The notes: generated from the letters alone by a model not told the origin. A stretch of 64,000 bases of DNA from Rhodomyrtus psidioides (GCA_021437785.1 JAILYB010000132.1:1798001-1862000), one strand, 5' to 3'; numbered from the stretch's first letter, positions 43,612-56,857 are shown. Made by a program: numbers and translations.

Positions 43612-46600
43612 TGTCGCGACCCACCCTCGCGGAGGGGCAAATGGGCCGCCCGACCGCTGGCTTGATCGGACGCGGGCCTCTCCCAAGGTCCATTACCCAA
43701 ATCGCAACTGCTGGATATACGTGGTCGACCTTCAGTGTGGTCTAGTGACATGTGATAAGTGTACATGCCAAGGAGTCGCCACCAATCGTTTCGTGGAGGG
43801 TACGATCGAAAACCCTATCGAATAGTTGGGAGTGGTATATTCGATTCTACGGAAACCAGAGAATTGGGTTCGGGGACTTAGTTACGCCAACTGTCAGAGT
43901 TGACGCCCTTTCGGTACCTAAACTGAATGGTTTATCTGATCCTAGGATTTCATACAGACGAGTGGGGTACAGATCTTAAATCTAGGAGTTCATGCAGATG
44001 GGAATAGCTACCCTATCACTCACAATCATTAGAAATATGTGCGCAAATCAAGGATCCAATACATGCGGATAAAACACATGAAATCAACATGGCATCCCTA
44101 ATGAGGCCCTATTAGCCAAGAGAAATATCAATCAAGGCTTAGCAATGATTTTGGCATGATTTGCCCATGAAGGGCAAAATCGTAATTTTGAACAATTCGG
44201 GGAAAATTCACCTCGAAAGGGTAAATCTGTCATTTTAGATGAATTGGGAAGTCAAAAGACATGGGAAATAGGATTGGCCATCAATCCAATCCATTTCCTA
44301 TTTTTCGGGAATTTCCAGGATTTTTCTGGAATTTAAGAGTGATTTTACCATCGGAGGGGTAAAGTCGTCATTTTGGATAAAGATGAGAACTGAAAATCTT
44401 AAATATTAGGGTTGATCGTCCACCTGACCCAAACCCTAACTTTAAGCAATTTTCAGAACTCGATCGGAACAAGAAAGACGATTTTCCCAATGAGGGGCAA
44501 AATCGTCATTTTGAGAAAAGAGGCGGGACTCGAAAACCCAAACCTAAGAATTGGTCGCCTACTCGATCCTAATTCTTGCTTTGGCATTATCGGTCTTATC
44601 TCGCATATACAGCAGAGGCGACTTACCCCTAAAGGGTAATATCGTCAAGTCTTGGAAGAACGGATAAGAAATCCCAAAAATAGGGTTGACCAGTTGTATG
44701 TGGTCAATCCTCGATTTTTGGGGATTTCTAGAGCGTCTAGGATTTTCCCACAATTTTTCCACATTTTTTTGGAATTTTCTGGAATTTTCTAGCATTTTTT
44801 TAGGATTTTCTAGGATTTTTCTGATTTATGATTTTTTTTAAATCATTTTCTGACTTTTTTATTTAAAAAAGTAATTCGGACCGGGTCGACCCGACCCACT
44901 CGGGTCGGAACCCGGCCCGGACCCGAACCCGCTGAACCAACGCCTCTCAAAACGACGCCATTTCAACTCTTTTTATTTTCGAATTATTTGGATCTGATCC
45001 AAGGGTGCTAATTGCGCCACGTGACAAATCTGCGCCCATTGGATCTGACTATCAGAACCTACGGTCCAGATTGGGCGAAGACTTGATCAGGGCCGTCTGA
45101 TCGGACTACTTAAACCTACGGCCGGGATTAGAACTTGAGACTTAATCTGAACCGTCCAATCCTACTAGCCTGAACGACGTCGCCTACTAACTAACCCATA
45201 CGACGCCGTTTCAACCATTTTTTTATTCCGTTTTAAAATCATTTTCGAATTATCCTAATTTCTAATCGGACGGTCACTACTTGTTGGACTCGATTAATCT
45301 CAACCGTTGGATCTCCCCGTTTGAACAACAACCTCCAACGGCTGAGCTGACTGTACTGACACGTGGACCAATGACCTACCGCCACCTAAGCGTTTTGACT
45401 CGTTGACTCGCCAAGTCAACATCGTCTTCAACCTCTCGACCCCGACAAAATGGACGGCTGAGGAACTCCGGCGTCGATCTAACAGTGAAACTTTGATGAA
45501 ATCGCGCGAAACCAACGCCGATCGACTCGAAATCGCCTCTACTCTAACATATCTAGGAATCGCAACATCTCATTCGCTAAATCACGAGTATCAAGCATAG
45601 TGCCGAGTACGGCCATGGGAGTTCGATTCCTTGATTAACACAAAATCATTGCAATTCTATCACAGGATAGCATCAATTGATGTTCAGGAGACTTACCTCG
45701 AGCTCCGATTGAGCTCGCTCGGCCCAGATTCGGCTGGGCAAGAATGAGCAGGGGCCGGTTATGGGGGGCTAAGTTTGAAGACTCGATTCGGGGTCTGTTC
45801 TCGCGATTTCGCGGGGCGCGGCCGGCGGCGATCGCTTCCTAGCGCTCTGGGCGAACTTCAAACGGTCTTCTCTGGCTTTGGTTTGGCCGGAGACGGCCCA
45901 ACCAGCGCCTTGCAATTGAGCTCGAGTTCTCGACGACAGGGGGTCGGGGAACGAGCTCTCTCTCGCGTTCTCTCTCTCTCGCGCGATTCAGTTCCCCTCT
46001 CCCTAACTGAATCAACCGTCCCCCTGCTTCGCGAAGGCCGACTGGCTTATATACCCCTGTTCGGTTTCCCGCTCGAATAGTGGACGTTAGCCCACTTGGA
46101 TTCACGTGCTGTCACGTGCCAAATGGCATGTCGACGGCGACGGAATTGGTTGGGAAACCGTTCAATCCCTGTTAGGAGCTCCGGCAAGCTCCATTTGGTA
46201 CGAATTTGGTCTGAGCTTGCTTCGGTTGACTTTCGCAGGTCTGGGAGATTGACTAGCCGATTACTTTCTCCTCAGGCGACCATTGGTCGTGATCTTGGTG
46301 TCAATCGATGGGGAATGATCTAAAGCTTTAAACCCCTACCAGTGTGTCTCCAATTGTGGTCGATTGGACCTTTGATTTGGTCTTCAAAGTTCGGCCTATC
46401 ACTGTTCATCTGCACGAGTGTTTTGGGGAAGACGATACTGTAGCGGACCGGTTCGACCGGTCGGACCGGCGGTCTGACAGGTCCGAATCGGTTCCAATTT
46501 GGGATTTTCAAAATTAGTCCAAATCTGTTGGGCATTTTTGCAATTAAATTTCAGAATTGAGTTTAGGGCTTGGATTTTATCTAAAAATGTGGTTTTGCCC

Positions 46601-47292
46601 AAACTTTCACCTCAATTTCTATATATAAAAAAAACCCAAATTTCTATTTAATTGCAAAATTAGGGATTGTGCAATTGAAGGTTCAAATGACCAAATTGGG
46701 CCAAATTACCTATCCCAATCGATTCAGAATGGTAAAAATCATTGGGCAGCATGTTCAATTTGTAATGATAGCCCTTGAATTGAAAGTAATTCCAATTATG
46801 CTCAAATTCAAGGACTAAAATGCAATTAAGTTTGCAATTGAGCAATTTGTCCGAACAATTAGGTCAAATTGAAATAGGGGACAATTAGATTGAATGTCAA
46901 GATTCTAAAAAATGCTAAAATTGCAAATTAAAAGACTCAATTGATATTTTTTTCTCAAATTCAATAGTATGGGTTACAAAGGAACACCTAAAATTGAATC
47001 CGATTTTGAACTTTCCGTGAGGTCAAAAATACAAGGGATTAAAAAGAAAAATATTGGCTATTTGTTTATATTTTTGTGACCTCTACTGCTATTTTTCTCG
47101 ATTTTTTTGAGTATTTTTTGTATTTTCTAAAAAATACCAAAAATGTGAAAAATATGGAAAATTATTTTTTGCTCAAGAATGGTTCCTTGGGCTTGGCCAA
47201 GGTTACCAAAGTTGATTTTGTAATTTTTTTGACTTTTTATGGATTTTTTGTGATTTTTCAAAATAAAGCTAAAAAAGACTTGGTCAAAAATC
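43612..47292 (-). mobile_element. Nested LTR C, right end deleted
   Basis: A second LTR of the B type starting TGTCGCGACC at 43612. It extends to about 47290 but stops at AAAAATCA, just before the GGTGTCAACA end that all its relatives have. It joins directly to LTR A sequence AACGAACC. Over their shared length B and C are similar but clearly diverged. The region is non-coding. Confidence 0.75.
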
Positions 47293-47671
47293 AACGAACC
47301 ATACACTGTATGGAAATATGCCATTAATGGCTGAGCAAAAGCTCAATCGCGGTGGTTACATGATTTGGTGATGAAAAAGCACGTCGACCGGTTCTAGAGC
47401 GTCCTCAAGATGTCATCAAGCTTTTAGGATGGTTCGTCGACTTCATTTTCGCTCTAAATGCGATGACCAAGGCTTGAAAGCCTCGGCGGAACTCGGCGGC
47501 TATGGCGGTGCGGCGGCCGGCTACGGGCAAGTTGCAACGGCTGTGGGTCGGCGATGGAGGAAGCTGAAGGTCGGGGAGCGTGCGTGTGTGTCTCCCGAAG
47601 AATTCAAAGAAGGGGGGGAGCAGGTTCGGCTGTTGTCTCCACGGCCAGAAGAAAAAATGCCAGCGGGGGAA

Positions 47672-47673
<2 letters not shown>

Positions 47674-47734
<61 letters not shown>
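47674..47734. repeat. (GA)n microsatellite in element A left LTR
   Basis: About 30 GA dinucleotides. The equivalent place in the right LTR (54551-54594) is (GA)10 followed by (GT)12. The long Arg/Glu or Ser/Leu ORFs here are translations of the microsatellite. Confidence 0.95.
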
Positions 47735-47736
<2 letters not shown>

Positions 47737-48668
47737 GGAGAGAGCGTGAGGGATCGGGAGAGAAAATAATATAATAATAACAATAAATAAAATAAAAAGA
47801 AATAAAATAATATAAAAGAAAAGCCAAGACAACATCATTGGTCAAATATCCCTCTTTTTCCCTTTAAATGATGATGTTTTCACTCATTTTCCTTTTAATT
47901 ATTGCTAATATTTTTGCCAAATTCAATTTTATGATGATCAAAGAACACCTAAAATCGAACCTATATTTTACTATTTATGAGGTCAGAAAATAGATAAAAT
48001 AAAAATAAAAATACCGACTATTTTTATATATTTTGTGACCTCAAATACTATTTTTCCTGATTTTCTTCTTTTTTTTGTATTTTTCGAAAATAAAAAAATA
48101 CAAAAAATATTTTTTGTCCAAAATGGTCCCTTTAGCTTGGCAAAGGCTACCAAAGTTGATTTTGTAATTTTTCAAATTTTTATGGATTTTCTATAAATTT
48201 TTGAAGAATAAAGGAAAAAAGGTTGATCAAAATTTAGGTGTCAACAGCTGACCCTCTTTGAGAGGAATCTCGTTAGAGGTTTCTCTCAAAGACGATGTGA
48301 CACCTGAGTCCTGATCGACTCGACTCAGTAAACTAAAGGAAAATGAGTCATGACATCCAATTTTTCATGCTTGTCGATGTATGCTCTTCCTTGACGGAGG
48401 GAAGCGTTCATTTGACATGAGAGGGTGAGATAGTAGAGAGACATACCTGCCACTTACATGTTCGATGTTTGTGCGGTTTTCGCGGTGTCTGATGGATTCA
48501 AGTGAATTTCTAGGGACTCGTTACTAGAGTGTCCTAGGAGGTTAAGTTCTGACCCGTATGGTAGGTCAAACCATAATGGGATTCATAACTGATAGGAATC
48601 TAAGGAAGACGCGTCCCATTTGGGATTTGCCAAGGATTTTGATCTGTATGGTGGGTCGGACCACTGAG

Positions 48669-48840
48669 TTGACCATTTAAGTGATTTTTACTATTGGGTT
48701 GACTCGTCGGGCGATTTCTATCTTTTGTTGATCCTTCAGGCGGTTTCTACCTTCGGTTGACCCTTTAGCCGGTTTCTACCTTGAGTTGACCCTTCAGGTG
48801 GTTTCTACCTTGAGTTGACCCTTCAGACGTTTCTACCTTT
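48669..48840 (-). repeat. Degenerate tandem array of element A, about 6 units
   Basis: Same unit as in copies 1 and 2 (TTGACCCTTCAGGCGGTTTC type), but only six units, several mutated. Confidence 0.85.
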
Positions 48841-51800
48841 GGTTTGACATTCCAAATTGATATGAATCAATTGGATGATGTACCCGATTTTTAGAGTTTG
48901 TCAAAGACTTGATCGTTCTGTGGATCGGTCAAGGAAAGGCTTGCCTATTAAAAGGCTTTGCCTACGGATGACACACCTGGTCATTGGGGGAAGGTTTACC
49001 TAACTCTAGGTTCACCTTAAGGCTATTCTTGGATTTGGGGTTACCAAGGATCCTGCAGAAGTTTAAACCTGAAATATTTTTCTTCACCCAGAAGATGTTA
49101 GTAATCTTTGGGAAGACAACAATTGTCCAATTGACAAAATTCTATGACTTAAGTTTTAATCATGAAATGTGCATTTTGATGCTGGAGGTTATCCAAAACA
49201 TTTTGCAACATACAGATGTGATCACGGATTCCTTGTACGGACAATCTGCATCAAATAATTTGGAAATTCCAAGAAGAGTTTTCTCAAAATATCAATTGGA
49301 GTATTTCTCATCCGAGAGGGCTCCTCACCGCTATGTGATAATGATCTTTTATAGGGAAAGCACTCAATCTCCTACTAACATGTGCTTAGGTTTCAGGATC
49401 ATTCCCAGCGTATACATTTCGACCGATCAAGAGGTCTTTCACGGGACCGTAATGTTGGGCTTGGATATCAGTTTCCAAGGGGGACTCACTTTTGAGTCAA
49501 GGTCATTGAATGAAGGATCTTCATTGTCTGCTCTGGGTCTACAAGTCAAGAACCCTGCAAAATGAGAAAGAAATAGTCTTGCTCGTACTTCTTTGAGCTA
49601 AGTTATATATTAACCCAAGTGCCTTAGTCAGAGAAGACTGCTTCCGGGTTGTAACATTGGTGGGATTGGGGACCGAAAAAGGCTTGTTTTCGGCCCAGAA
49701 ATTAGGAAGGGTTTGACATTGGTGATCATTGTTGCCACATGTCCTTCGAAGAGCATCTTCAGTTCTTGAAGTGCGCACTCCTCTTTAGAGTGCACAAGAG
49801 TCTTTAAAGGAGCGCCTCCTGTCACATTAAGAGACTGTCAACTCTATTTGTGTCTTTATTCTGGGCATGACACCATTTAGGGATAAGTCTTTTTTATCTG
49901 ACTCCTTTGGGGATTTTTCTTCCTCTAGATCACACTAGGGATCAATACCAACAGTTTAAATGGGCATCGGCCTTGCTTTTACTAGGCACTTTTCTTTTTC
50001 TTGATGCCTAGGGATTTTCTCTTTTTTTTTATCCCGCTTTTCCTTTCCTTTTGGTGCTAGGATTTTCGGCAATTTCGCCAGATATACAACTCAAACCTTA
50101 GCACGCTTCCGTTCCTGGAGTGATGTTGCTTCCGCCTTGAAATATGCCATGATCACTAACGGGGGTTCATGAAATGAATTTACAGGCTCAACTTGGCTAT
50201 GCAAATGGTATGGTGTGTGGGATAGAGAAATAAATGCTTCTCGTCATCCTATGGCACTTGGATTACCATATAAACAACACACAAAGATTGATATTAGTCC
50301 GAGCAAGAAAATTTCTAACCATTTACTTTCTGGTATTGCTGGACTAACCTGCGTATGCCCCAAGTTTGGGGTGGTTCTTGACAGGGTTGAGAATGAAAAT
50401 CATCGTTCAATGAGGTTATCAACGGTCACCTGTGGTGTATGGGATAGAGAACGAATGCCTCCGTTGTCCCAATCCATGTAATCATTGCGAATGATCCCTA
50501 CCTCTCTAGGCCCAGATTTTCTATCTGATCCGTTCCACTCAACTCTCAAGAGTATGGGACGTGTTTGGATTAGGCTTTACCTCTCGTCTGAGAAAACACC
50601 CTTTTAAACGGTTTGAACAACTTTTATTGGAAAAAAAATTCTTTTCATTTTCTCCAAAATTTACCCCTCAAGGGAATCTTATGATGCACCATGCATGTTT
50701 TATTTATGTTCAGACAACTTCCTATTTTAAAATATGAATGTCAATGAAGTGAGAACCCTACGTCTTTTTTAGACATGAGAATCAGATTCTGAAAGTTTTT
50801 CTTTTTCTTTTTTCTTTTAACATCTTCAATGAATTGGGAAAGGGATACTTACCTGTCCACCGTGGCTGGAGATCCTTGGAGATACAAAAAAAATATGTCA
50901 GTGTATGTTCCAAACTTTACAAAAATTAGAACGATACATCTTACCCTTGGTTATGTACTCTAGCGAGTGTATAAGGGTTATGAAAATCTGGATTCTACTG
51001 CCCATCCTGATGGTGAGTCCCTATCAAGAATAAACAATAAGTGTCAATTCATGTTCCCAAATTCAAGAAAAATTGAAACGATACGACTATACACTCAATT
51101 TGCATTCTATTCTGATGCTGGATACTGATATGAACAAAATCCATTGAATCCCTTCATCCATGCTTGAAGGTATTTGCGACATCAACGGTTCATTTGCCCC
51201 AGTTGAGCGACGTCTGTTTTGTCATTTGAATGCATGGCTTATTGGGCGCCTTGTCTCTTTCTATAACCTGAGATGAAAAATGGAGAAAACCTTATCCCAG
51301 ATCTGATTGACAACCAATTAGGAACGATACGTCCTTTACTAAACGGGCGGCTTTATGGCCAAATGCATTTTGCATTGAAGGAATGGATTCCATTATACTC
51401 TGTGGGTGATAACCATCGCTTGGGGAATTTGCCCGACACATTAAATGATGAATACGATGCCTTCGATCTCGGTAGGCTTTCTGGATGTAGGAATGGTTTG
51501 CCCCCATTTTCGACGGAGATGGGCCTTGTCGAGATACATATAATACAAATAGATCCCTAATACAATCAATGTAAAGGATGAATCCTATACAAGATGACTA
51601 AAAATGCCAAACCCATCAAAGGAATGTGGTCCGATCACATAGAAATGCCCCAGTTATGGTCTTCAAGATGTGACTTCAGGATCACTTGTTCCAAATCATC
51701 ATTTCCATTGGACGAAACTTCAATAGTGTCCACAGAGCGCTCTTCTTCTCCATCTTGTATTCATATCGGGATGGTACAAATTTCTCTATATTTTTGGCAG

Positions 51801-52348
51801 TTTTAGGTATACTAACCTTCCATAGACAAGCGGATGAGACAAGTGGGGGTAAAACTCTAAAAATTGAAAGATTTGGCTTGGTACCTAAGGCCAAGGTTCC
51901 CACCTTGAGTTCTAGAAAGAGCCGATTCCATTGCACAATTATCGTTGCATTGGGACTCGATCCATAGTTCGAAATGTGCGGAATTGAAAAGTGGATTACC
52001 CCATATTTTTCCTCACAGAGATTCCATTTTCAATTCATTCTATTGTTTTCCTAAAGAGGGCGCTAGGGGTTTTAGGCGCAATTGTGTGTGTTCACTTTGT
52101 CGTGCTAAAACAATAGACATGCAATTTATTTAACAATCACCGCTTCAATATAAACATCCACACAATCATACATCCAAAACTCCTACCTGCATAAAACAAA
52201 GTTAACAAGCACTTCACCCCTTATTTCTCCAATCTGCAAAAATATTTAACACCTCAAGGGTTAAAGTACATACATCACCTTGAAGAGCATCTGCATAAAA
52301 CATGTCAGAAAAACCAATCAACTTTTTAATCGGCTCAAGTTATCTACA

Positions 52349-52367
52349 CTCCCCAGCGGAGTTGCTA
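52349..52367 (-). other. Primer-binding site of element A (mutated)
   Basis: The reverse complement TAGCAACTCCGCTGGGGAG differs from the copy 1 site at a few positions, two of them G to A changes on this strand, in keeping with decay by cytosine deamination. Confidence 0.75.
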
Positions 52368-52370
52368 GTC

Positions 52371-55121
52371 TGTCGCGACCCTCTCGAGGTTGCCTGTGGC
52401 TCTCGAGGGCTAATGGGCCATCCTGTCTGGTTGGACGCGGGCCTCTCCCAAGGCCCATTACCCAAATCGCAACAGAGGTATGCGTAGTCGACCTTCAATG
52501 TGGTCTGGTGGCATGTGCTAAGTGTGCATGTCATGGAGTCGCCACCAATCATTTTGTGGAGGGTATGATTAGACCACCTTATCGAATAGTCAGGAGTTTC
52601 TATTCAATTCTGCAAAAAACCAGAGAAATGGGTTCGGGGACTTAGTTATGTCAACTGTCAGAGTCGACGCCCTTTCGGTACCTAAGTTGACTGAATTTTC
52701 TGACCTAAGATTTCATGCGGATGAGTGGGATACGAATCCTAAACCTAGGAGTTCATGCAGATAGGAGTGACTATCCTAGCAATCACGATCAATAATAAAG
52801 TGTGCAATCAATTAGAATCTAGATATGCAAAATAATCACATCAAATCAAATCAACATGGAATTCCTAGTAAGGCCCTATTAGCCTAGAGATGTATCAATC
52901 AAGCTTAGGGATGATTTAGACATGATTTTGCCCATCAGGGGTAAAGTCATAATTTTGAGATCAAAGGGATGATTTACCCAAAAAGGGGCAAAATCGTCAT
53001 TTCGGGATGAATCCGGAGTAAAACAATGTCGAAAATAGGTTTGGCCGCTCAATTGACCAATTTCATATTTTTCAACAATTTTCAGAAGTTTCTGGAATTT
53101 TAGAGAGTGATTTAACGTTCGAGGGGTAAAATCGTCATTTTCTAAAAAGGAAATGAAATGTAGAAATCTTAGACATAAGGTTTGGTCACCCACCTGACCC
53201 ATCTCCAAATTCTAAGCAATTTCCACAAGTCGTTGGAATATCAAAGACGATTTACCATTTGAGGGGTAAAATCGTCATTTAGGATTAAACGGGAGAAAAT
53301 ACCAAAATGACAATATGTCAATTTTTTTGTCATTTTCAGCTTTGGGAATTTTCTAGAATTTTTTAGGAATTTTCTGCAATTTTTCCCGATTTTTTTTAAT
53401 CTTTCCTTAATTTTCCATTTTTTAGGAATTTTTCTGTTATTATTATTATTTTATTTATTTTTAATTATTTTTTTAAAGAAATTATTCGGACCCGGTCGGA
53501 TGCCTCGGCCCGCGACCCAGGCCCGGCCCGCTTCCTCCATGACCAAAACGGCGCCGTTCCATGAGTTGAGAATGGACGAATCAGATCGAGACACGTGGCG
53601 ATTTATAGACCGTCGGATTATTTTTTATTTTTTTAATTTCCCGTTAATATTGTGTGTTGACGTGGCTGCCACGTCAGCGCCACGTGGGCGTTGACCAGGT
53701 CAACGGGCGCTGACCTAGTCAATGCTTCGCCGGGGAAGACGACCGGCGCCTGCGTTCCCTCGCCGGCGCCTCGTCGGAGGGCTATATCTCGGCCCTCCGA
53801 CGACAAAAACATACGAAACCAACGCCATTCAACTCGTATTGATCTCCTCTACCACATATATGAAGCTCGACATAGCAGAACATCAAATGACTAACCTGCC
53901 ATCTCCGACCGAAGCTATGTCTCCGGCGAGGCCTGGTTTTGGCCGTCCTGCATGTTAACTGCCTAAAGAAATTGATCGGGAAGCATCATAAAAGGTTGAA
54001 AAGACTTACCTGACCATCGGTGAGTCTCGGTTTGGCCCGAAACGAGCTCCCGAGCTCATGGCCAATCCGGGTATCCGAGGCCGGTCAGCAAATTAGATGC
54101 AACAAAAACACAAACCAAAGGCAGGGATAGAATCAGTAACACACCAGGAGTAATTTGAGCTTAAAAAATCAACGAACCAAACACTGTATGGAAATATGCC
54201 ATTAACGGCTGAGCAAAAGCTCAATCTCGGTGGTTACATGATTTGGCGATGAAAAAGCACGTTGACCGGTTCTGGAGCTTCCTCAAGATGTCATCAAGCT
54301 TTTAGGATGGTTCATCGACTTCGTTTTCACTCTAAATGCGATGACCAAGGCTCGAAAGCCTCGGCGGAGCTTGGCGGCTATGGCAGTGCGGCGACCGGCT
54401 ACGGGCAAGCTGCAACGGCTGTGGGTCGGCGACGGAGGAAGCTGAAGGTCGGGGAGCGTGCGTGTGTGTCTCCCGAAAAATTCAAAGATGGGGGGGGGGA
54501 GGTGGTTTGGCTGCTGTCTCCATGGCTAGAAGAAAAAACGCCAGCGGGGGAAGAGAGAGAGAGAGAGAGAGTGTGTGTGTGTGTGTGTGTGTGTGGGAGC
54601 GTGAGGGAGCGGGAGAGAAAATAATATAATAATAACAATAAATAAAATAAAACGAAATAAAATAGTATAAATAAAATAATATAAAATAAAAGCCAAGACA
54701 ACATCATTGGTTAAATATCCCTCTTTTTTCCCTTTAAATGATTATGTTTTCACTCCTTTTCCTTTTAATTATTGCTAATATTTTTGCCAAATTCAATTTT
54801 ATGATGATCAAAGAACACCTAAAATCGAACCTGTATTTTACTATTTATGAGGTCAGAAAATAGATAAAATAAAAATACCGACTATTTTTTTATATTTTTG
54901 TGACCTCAAATACTATTTTTCCCGATTTTCTTCTTTTTTTGTATTTTTCGAAAATAAAAAAATAGAAAAAATGCAAAAATATTTTTTTGTCCAAAATGGT
55001 CCCTTTAGCTTGGCAAAGGCTTCCAAAGTTGATTTTATAATTTTTCAAATTTTTATGGATTTTCTATAAATTTTCGAAGAATAAAGGAAAAAAAAGGTTT
55101 ATCAAAATTTAGGTGTCAACA
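52371..55121 (-). repeat. Right (5') LTR of element A
   Basis: 2,751 bp, intact and longer than the copy 1 LTR. The extra length contains the hairpin motifs, a GC-rich segment with ACACGTGGCG (53591-53600) and CCACGTGGG (53680-53688), and a microsatellite. The 53662-54165 segment is missing from the left LTR. Confidence 0.9.
54551..54594. repeat. (GA)n(GT)n microsatellite in element A right LTR
   Basis: About 10 GA followed by 12 GT dinucleotides; the counterpart of the pure (GA)n at 47674-47734. Confidence 0.92.
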
Positions 55122-56024
55122 CTTACAAATCCTCAAAATGAAAAGAATTTTTGAGCACTCAGAATACTTTGGTGAATTTGAATAACTCTTGCACTTTGTA
55201 TTGTTGTTCGCTAACTCTTCGTAGATCACCATTATTCTTCTTTTATACTCATTTGTCCCCAAACTAGCCGTTGGATACACGACCAAAGGATCGCTCTTCA
55301 ATCTTGATTGGACGTCATCAATCATGATTGAACGAGACTGTATCTGAGAAGATATGATAACCGTTGAAGTAGATATTGAACCCTTCTGATTCAGCCGCCC
55401 ATACATCTAAATCTCCAGTTTCCATAAGTGGAGTAGGTTCAAATAAGTTGCCATAGATATTCTTGAAAGGTAATATCCAATCATAGATTTCCCTTTGATT
55501 GATTTAAATAGATATCTTGTCAATCAAATATCACAAACTTCCATAAAAGAACTTGCCTTGTTCGGAAACCTGCCATTCGTGGGTCTTCAGTGTCGCAGAA
55601 TCTGACCAGTCTTCAGAAACAGTCTTCAAAACAAGAGGACTCTCTAAATCTGAATATATATGTTGAAATAGTAATCCTGAGCTTCAATAAGGTCCATCCG
55701 ATACTGCATATAGTCTCTTAGAAGAAATAACCAAGTTAGAAAACATGTTGTATCTGACCCTCAGAAGCATCTCCATCTGAAGGTCTTCAGATGCACTCCA
55801 TCTGACCATCGTCAGAAGCGATTCCATCTGACCCCGTCAGAAGCACTTCCATCTGATCCCGTTAGAAGCACTTCATGGCTATTCTTCCCTTGAGACTTAG
55901 TGACAGAAATGGATCAATACAAGCTCCTGCTTACACATTCTTTCTGCAATAAACATTTCAACCGTTAGACATATTCTGTACATAGTTTTGTCAGAATCAA
56001 AATAGAAGGAAACTTTTCACAACA

Positions 56025-56857
56025 ATCATCAATATGTCCTAATGTCTGTAAATTAGGAGCGATGAACTACTTACCGAAATTCAGTAAGTTAAACGGTGAT
56101 GTGCTGAAGGTTACAAGAACCTTATGGTCATGAAGTGGGCAATAAGGCCATTGAGTCCAGGGGTTCGGTGGGTAGTCATGATTCGGAAACTTCACATAAA
56201 TCACAGAAGGCCAATGATAGAGGGTAGCAGGCATAAATAGAGCTACACAACAGCCAGGTTAGCCACATCAGGGAAAAGTTACTAGCAAAAAGAAAGTAAT
56301 GGGCATGAGCAGATCATGGAAAGTTATTCAAAAGATTCAAATTCAATGTCATTGTAGCAGTTGAAGATCAACTTTTAGCGGACAAAAGTAATGAAGAACA
56401 TGGGTAAAAAGGGGCGGTTATTAAATGCGCCAAGATTCGGGATTTAAAAACTCAAGGATAACTGGCTCAGCAGTTACACAGCACAAGGAAATACAAATAT
56501 CAAGAAGAAGGGAATGGGAAGACAGATCAACAACACATGCAAAAACACTCAATTTCCTCTGCAATTTAGCTTTCAACGCACTTCACTTTAAGTTTTCTTG
56601 CACTTTCAATTTTCGCAACCCAATTTTATTTCCCAGTCATTGACAGCTTTCCTAAGAGTATTGTAATGTAACTCAGACCCTTTGTTGATCTCAAATCTAC
56701 CTTCGATCCATCTATTTTCATCCATTTCTATACTTTCTCTTTGTGACCTATTCTTCACCAAAAACCTCCTCGAGAATTGAGCCACAAAACCTTCTTAATA
56801 AAAATCGAAGAACTAAGTTCGGTGAAAGATTTTTCTTGTTGCAAAAAGAAGCGAACA
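56025..56857 (+). mobile_element. 3' part of an LTR of a further gypsy element
   Basis: The sequence ends ...GCGAACA at 56857, followed after a T-run by a primer-binding site. The last 400 bp (pyrimidine-rich, then CCTCCTCGAG and AAAATCGAAG) resemble the U5 end of a Tat/Athila-type LTR. The left boundary is unknown because copia-2 lies there. No gene is visible. Confidence 0.5.

Larger units (their letters stand above)
48247..52370 (-). other. Interior of element A, non-coding
   Basis: Holds the polypurine tract and its flanking inverted repeat, a degenerate tandem array (48669-48840), and sequence homologous to copy 1 11904-15457 up to 51533. It then jumps to sequence homologous to copy 1 20044-21080. 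No gene is supported; the 193-aa plus-strand ORF at 48984-49565 corresponds to the doubtful ORF of copy 1. Confidence 0.8.
39807..55121 (-). mobile_element. Element A: large non-autonomous LTR element without the cargo
   Basis: Bounded by TGTCGCGACC at 39807 and GGTGTCAACA at 55121, with the target duplication CTTAC (39802-39806 and 55122-55126). Right LTR 52371-55121 (2,751 bp). Left LTR 39807-41082 plus about 47293-48246, interrupted by nested LTRs B and C. Interior 48247-52370 is homologous throughout to the copy 1 backbone, with the primer-binding site at 52349-52367 (two transitions) and the polypurine tract at 48247-48259. It lacks the 4.6-kb cargo module. No gag or pol. Confidence 0.9.
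36728..56024 (-). mobile_element. 5' LTR of copia-2, split into three pieces by two insertions
   Basis: The LTR is present as 36728-36824, 39598-39806 and 55122-56024 (about 1.2 kb in total, similar to the copia-1 LTRs). On the minus strand it starts TGTTGTGAAAAG at 56024 and ends with ...AGATCCAACA at 36728. The interruptions are the solo-LTR-like unit 36825-39597 and element A 39807-55121. The right piece has TATAAAAG (55240-55247 minus) and degenerate units of the Ser/Asp-type 27-bp repeat at 55760-55880. No 3' LTR is found because the element is truncated at 23509. Confidence 0.88.

Noticed and set aside
43395..43766. Overlapping 90-116 aa ORFs on both strands in a GC-rich patch
   Set aside because: They span the junction of LTR B and LTR C and repeat in the C copy only in part; no coding support.
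47405..47845. ORFs of 60-146 aa rich in Ser-Leu or Arg-Glu
   Set aside because: Translations of the (GA)n microsatellite and the surrounding LTR.
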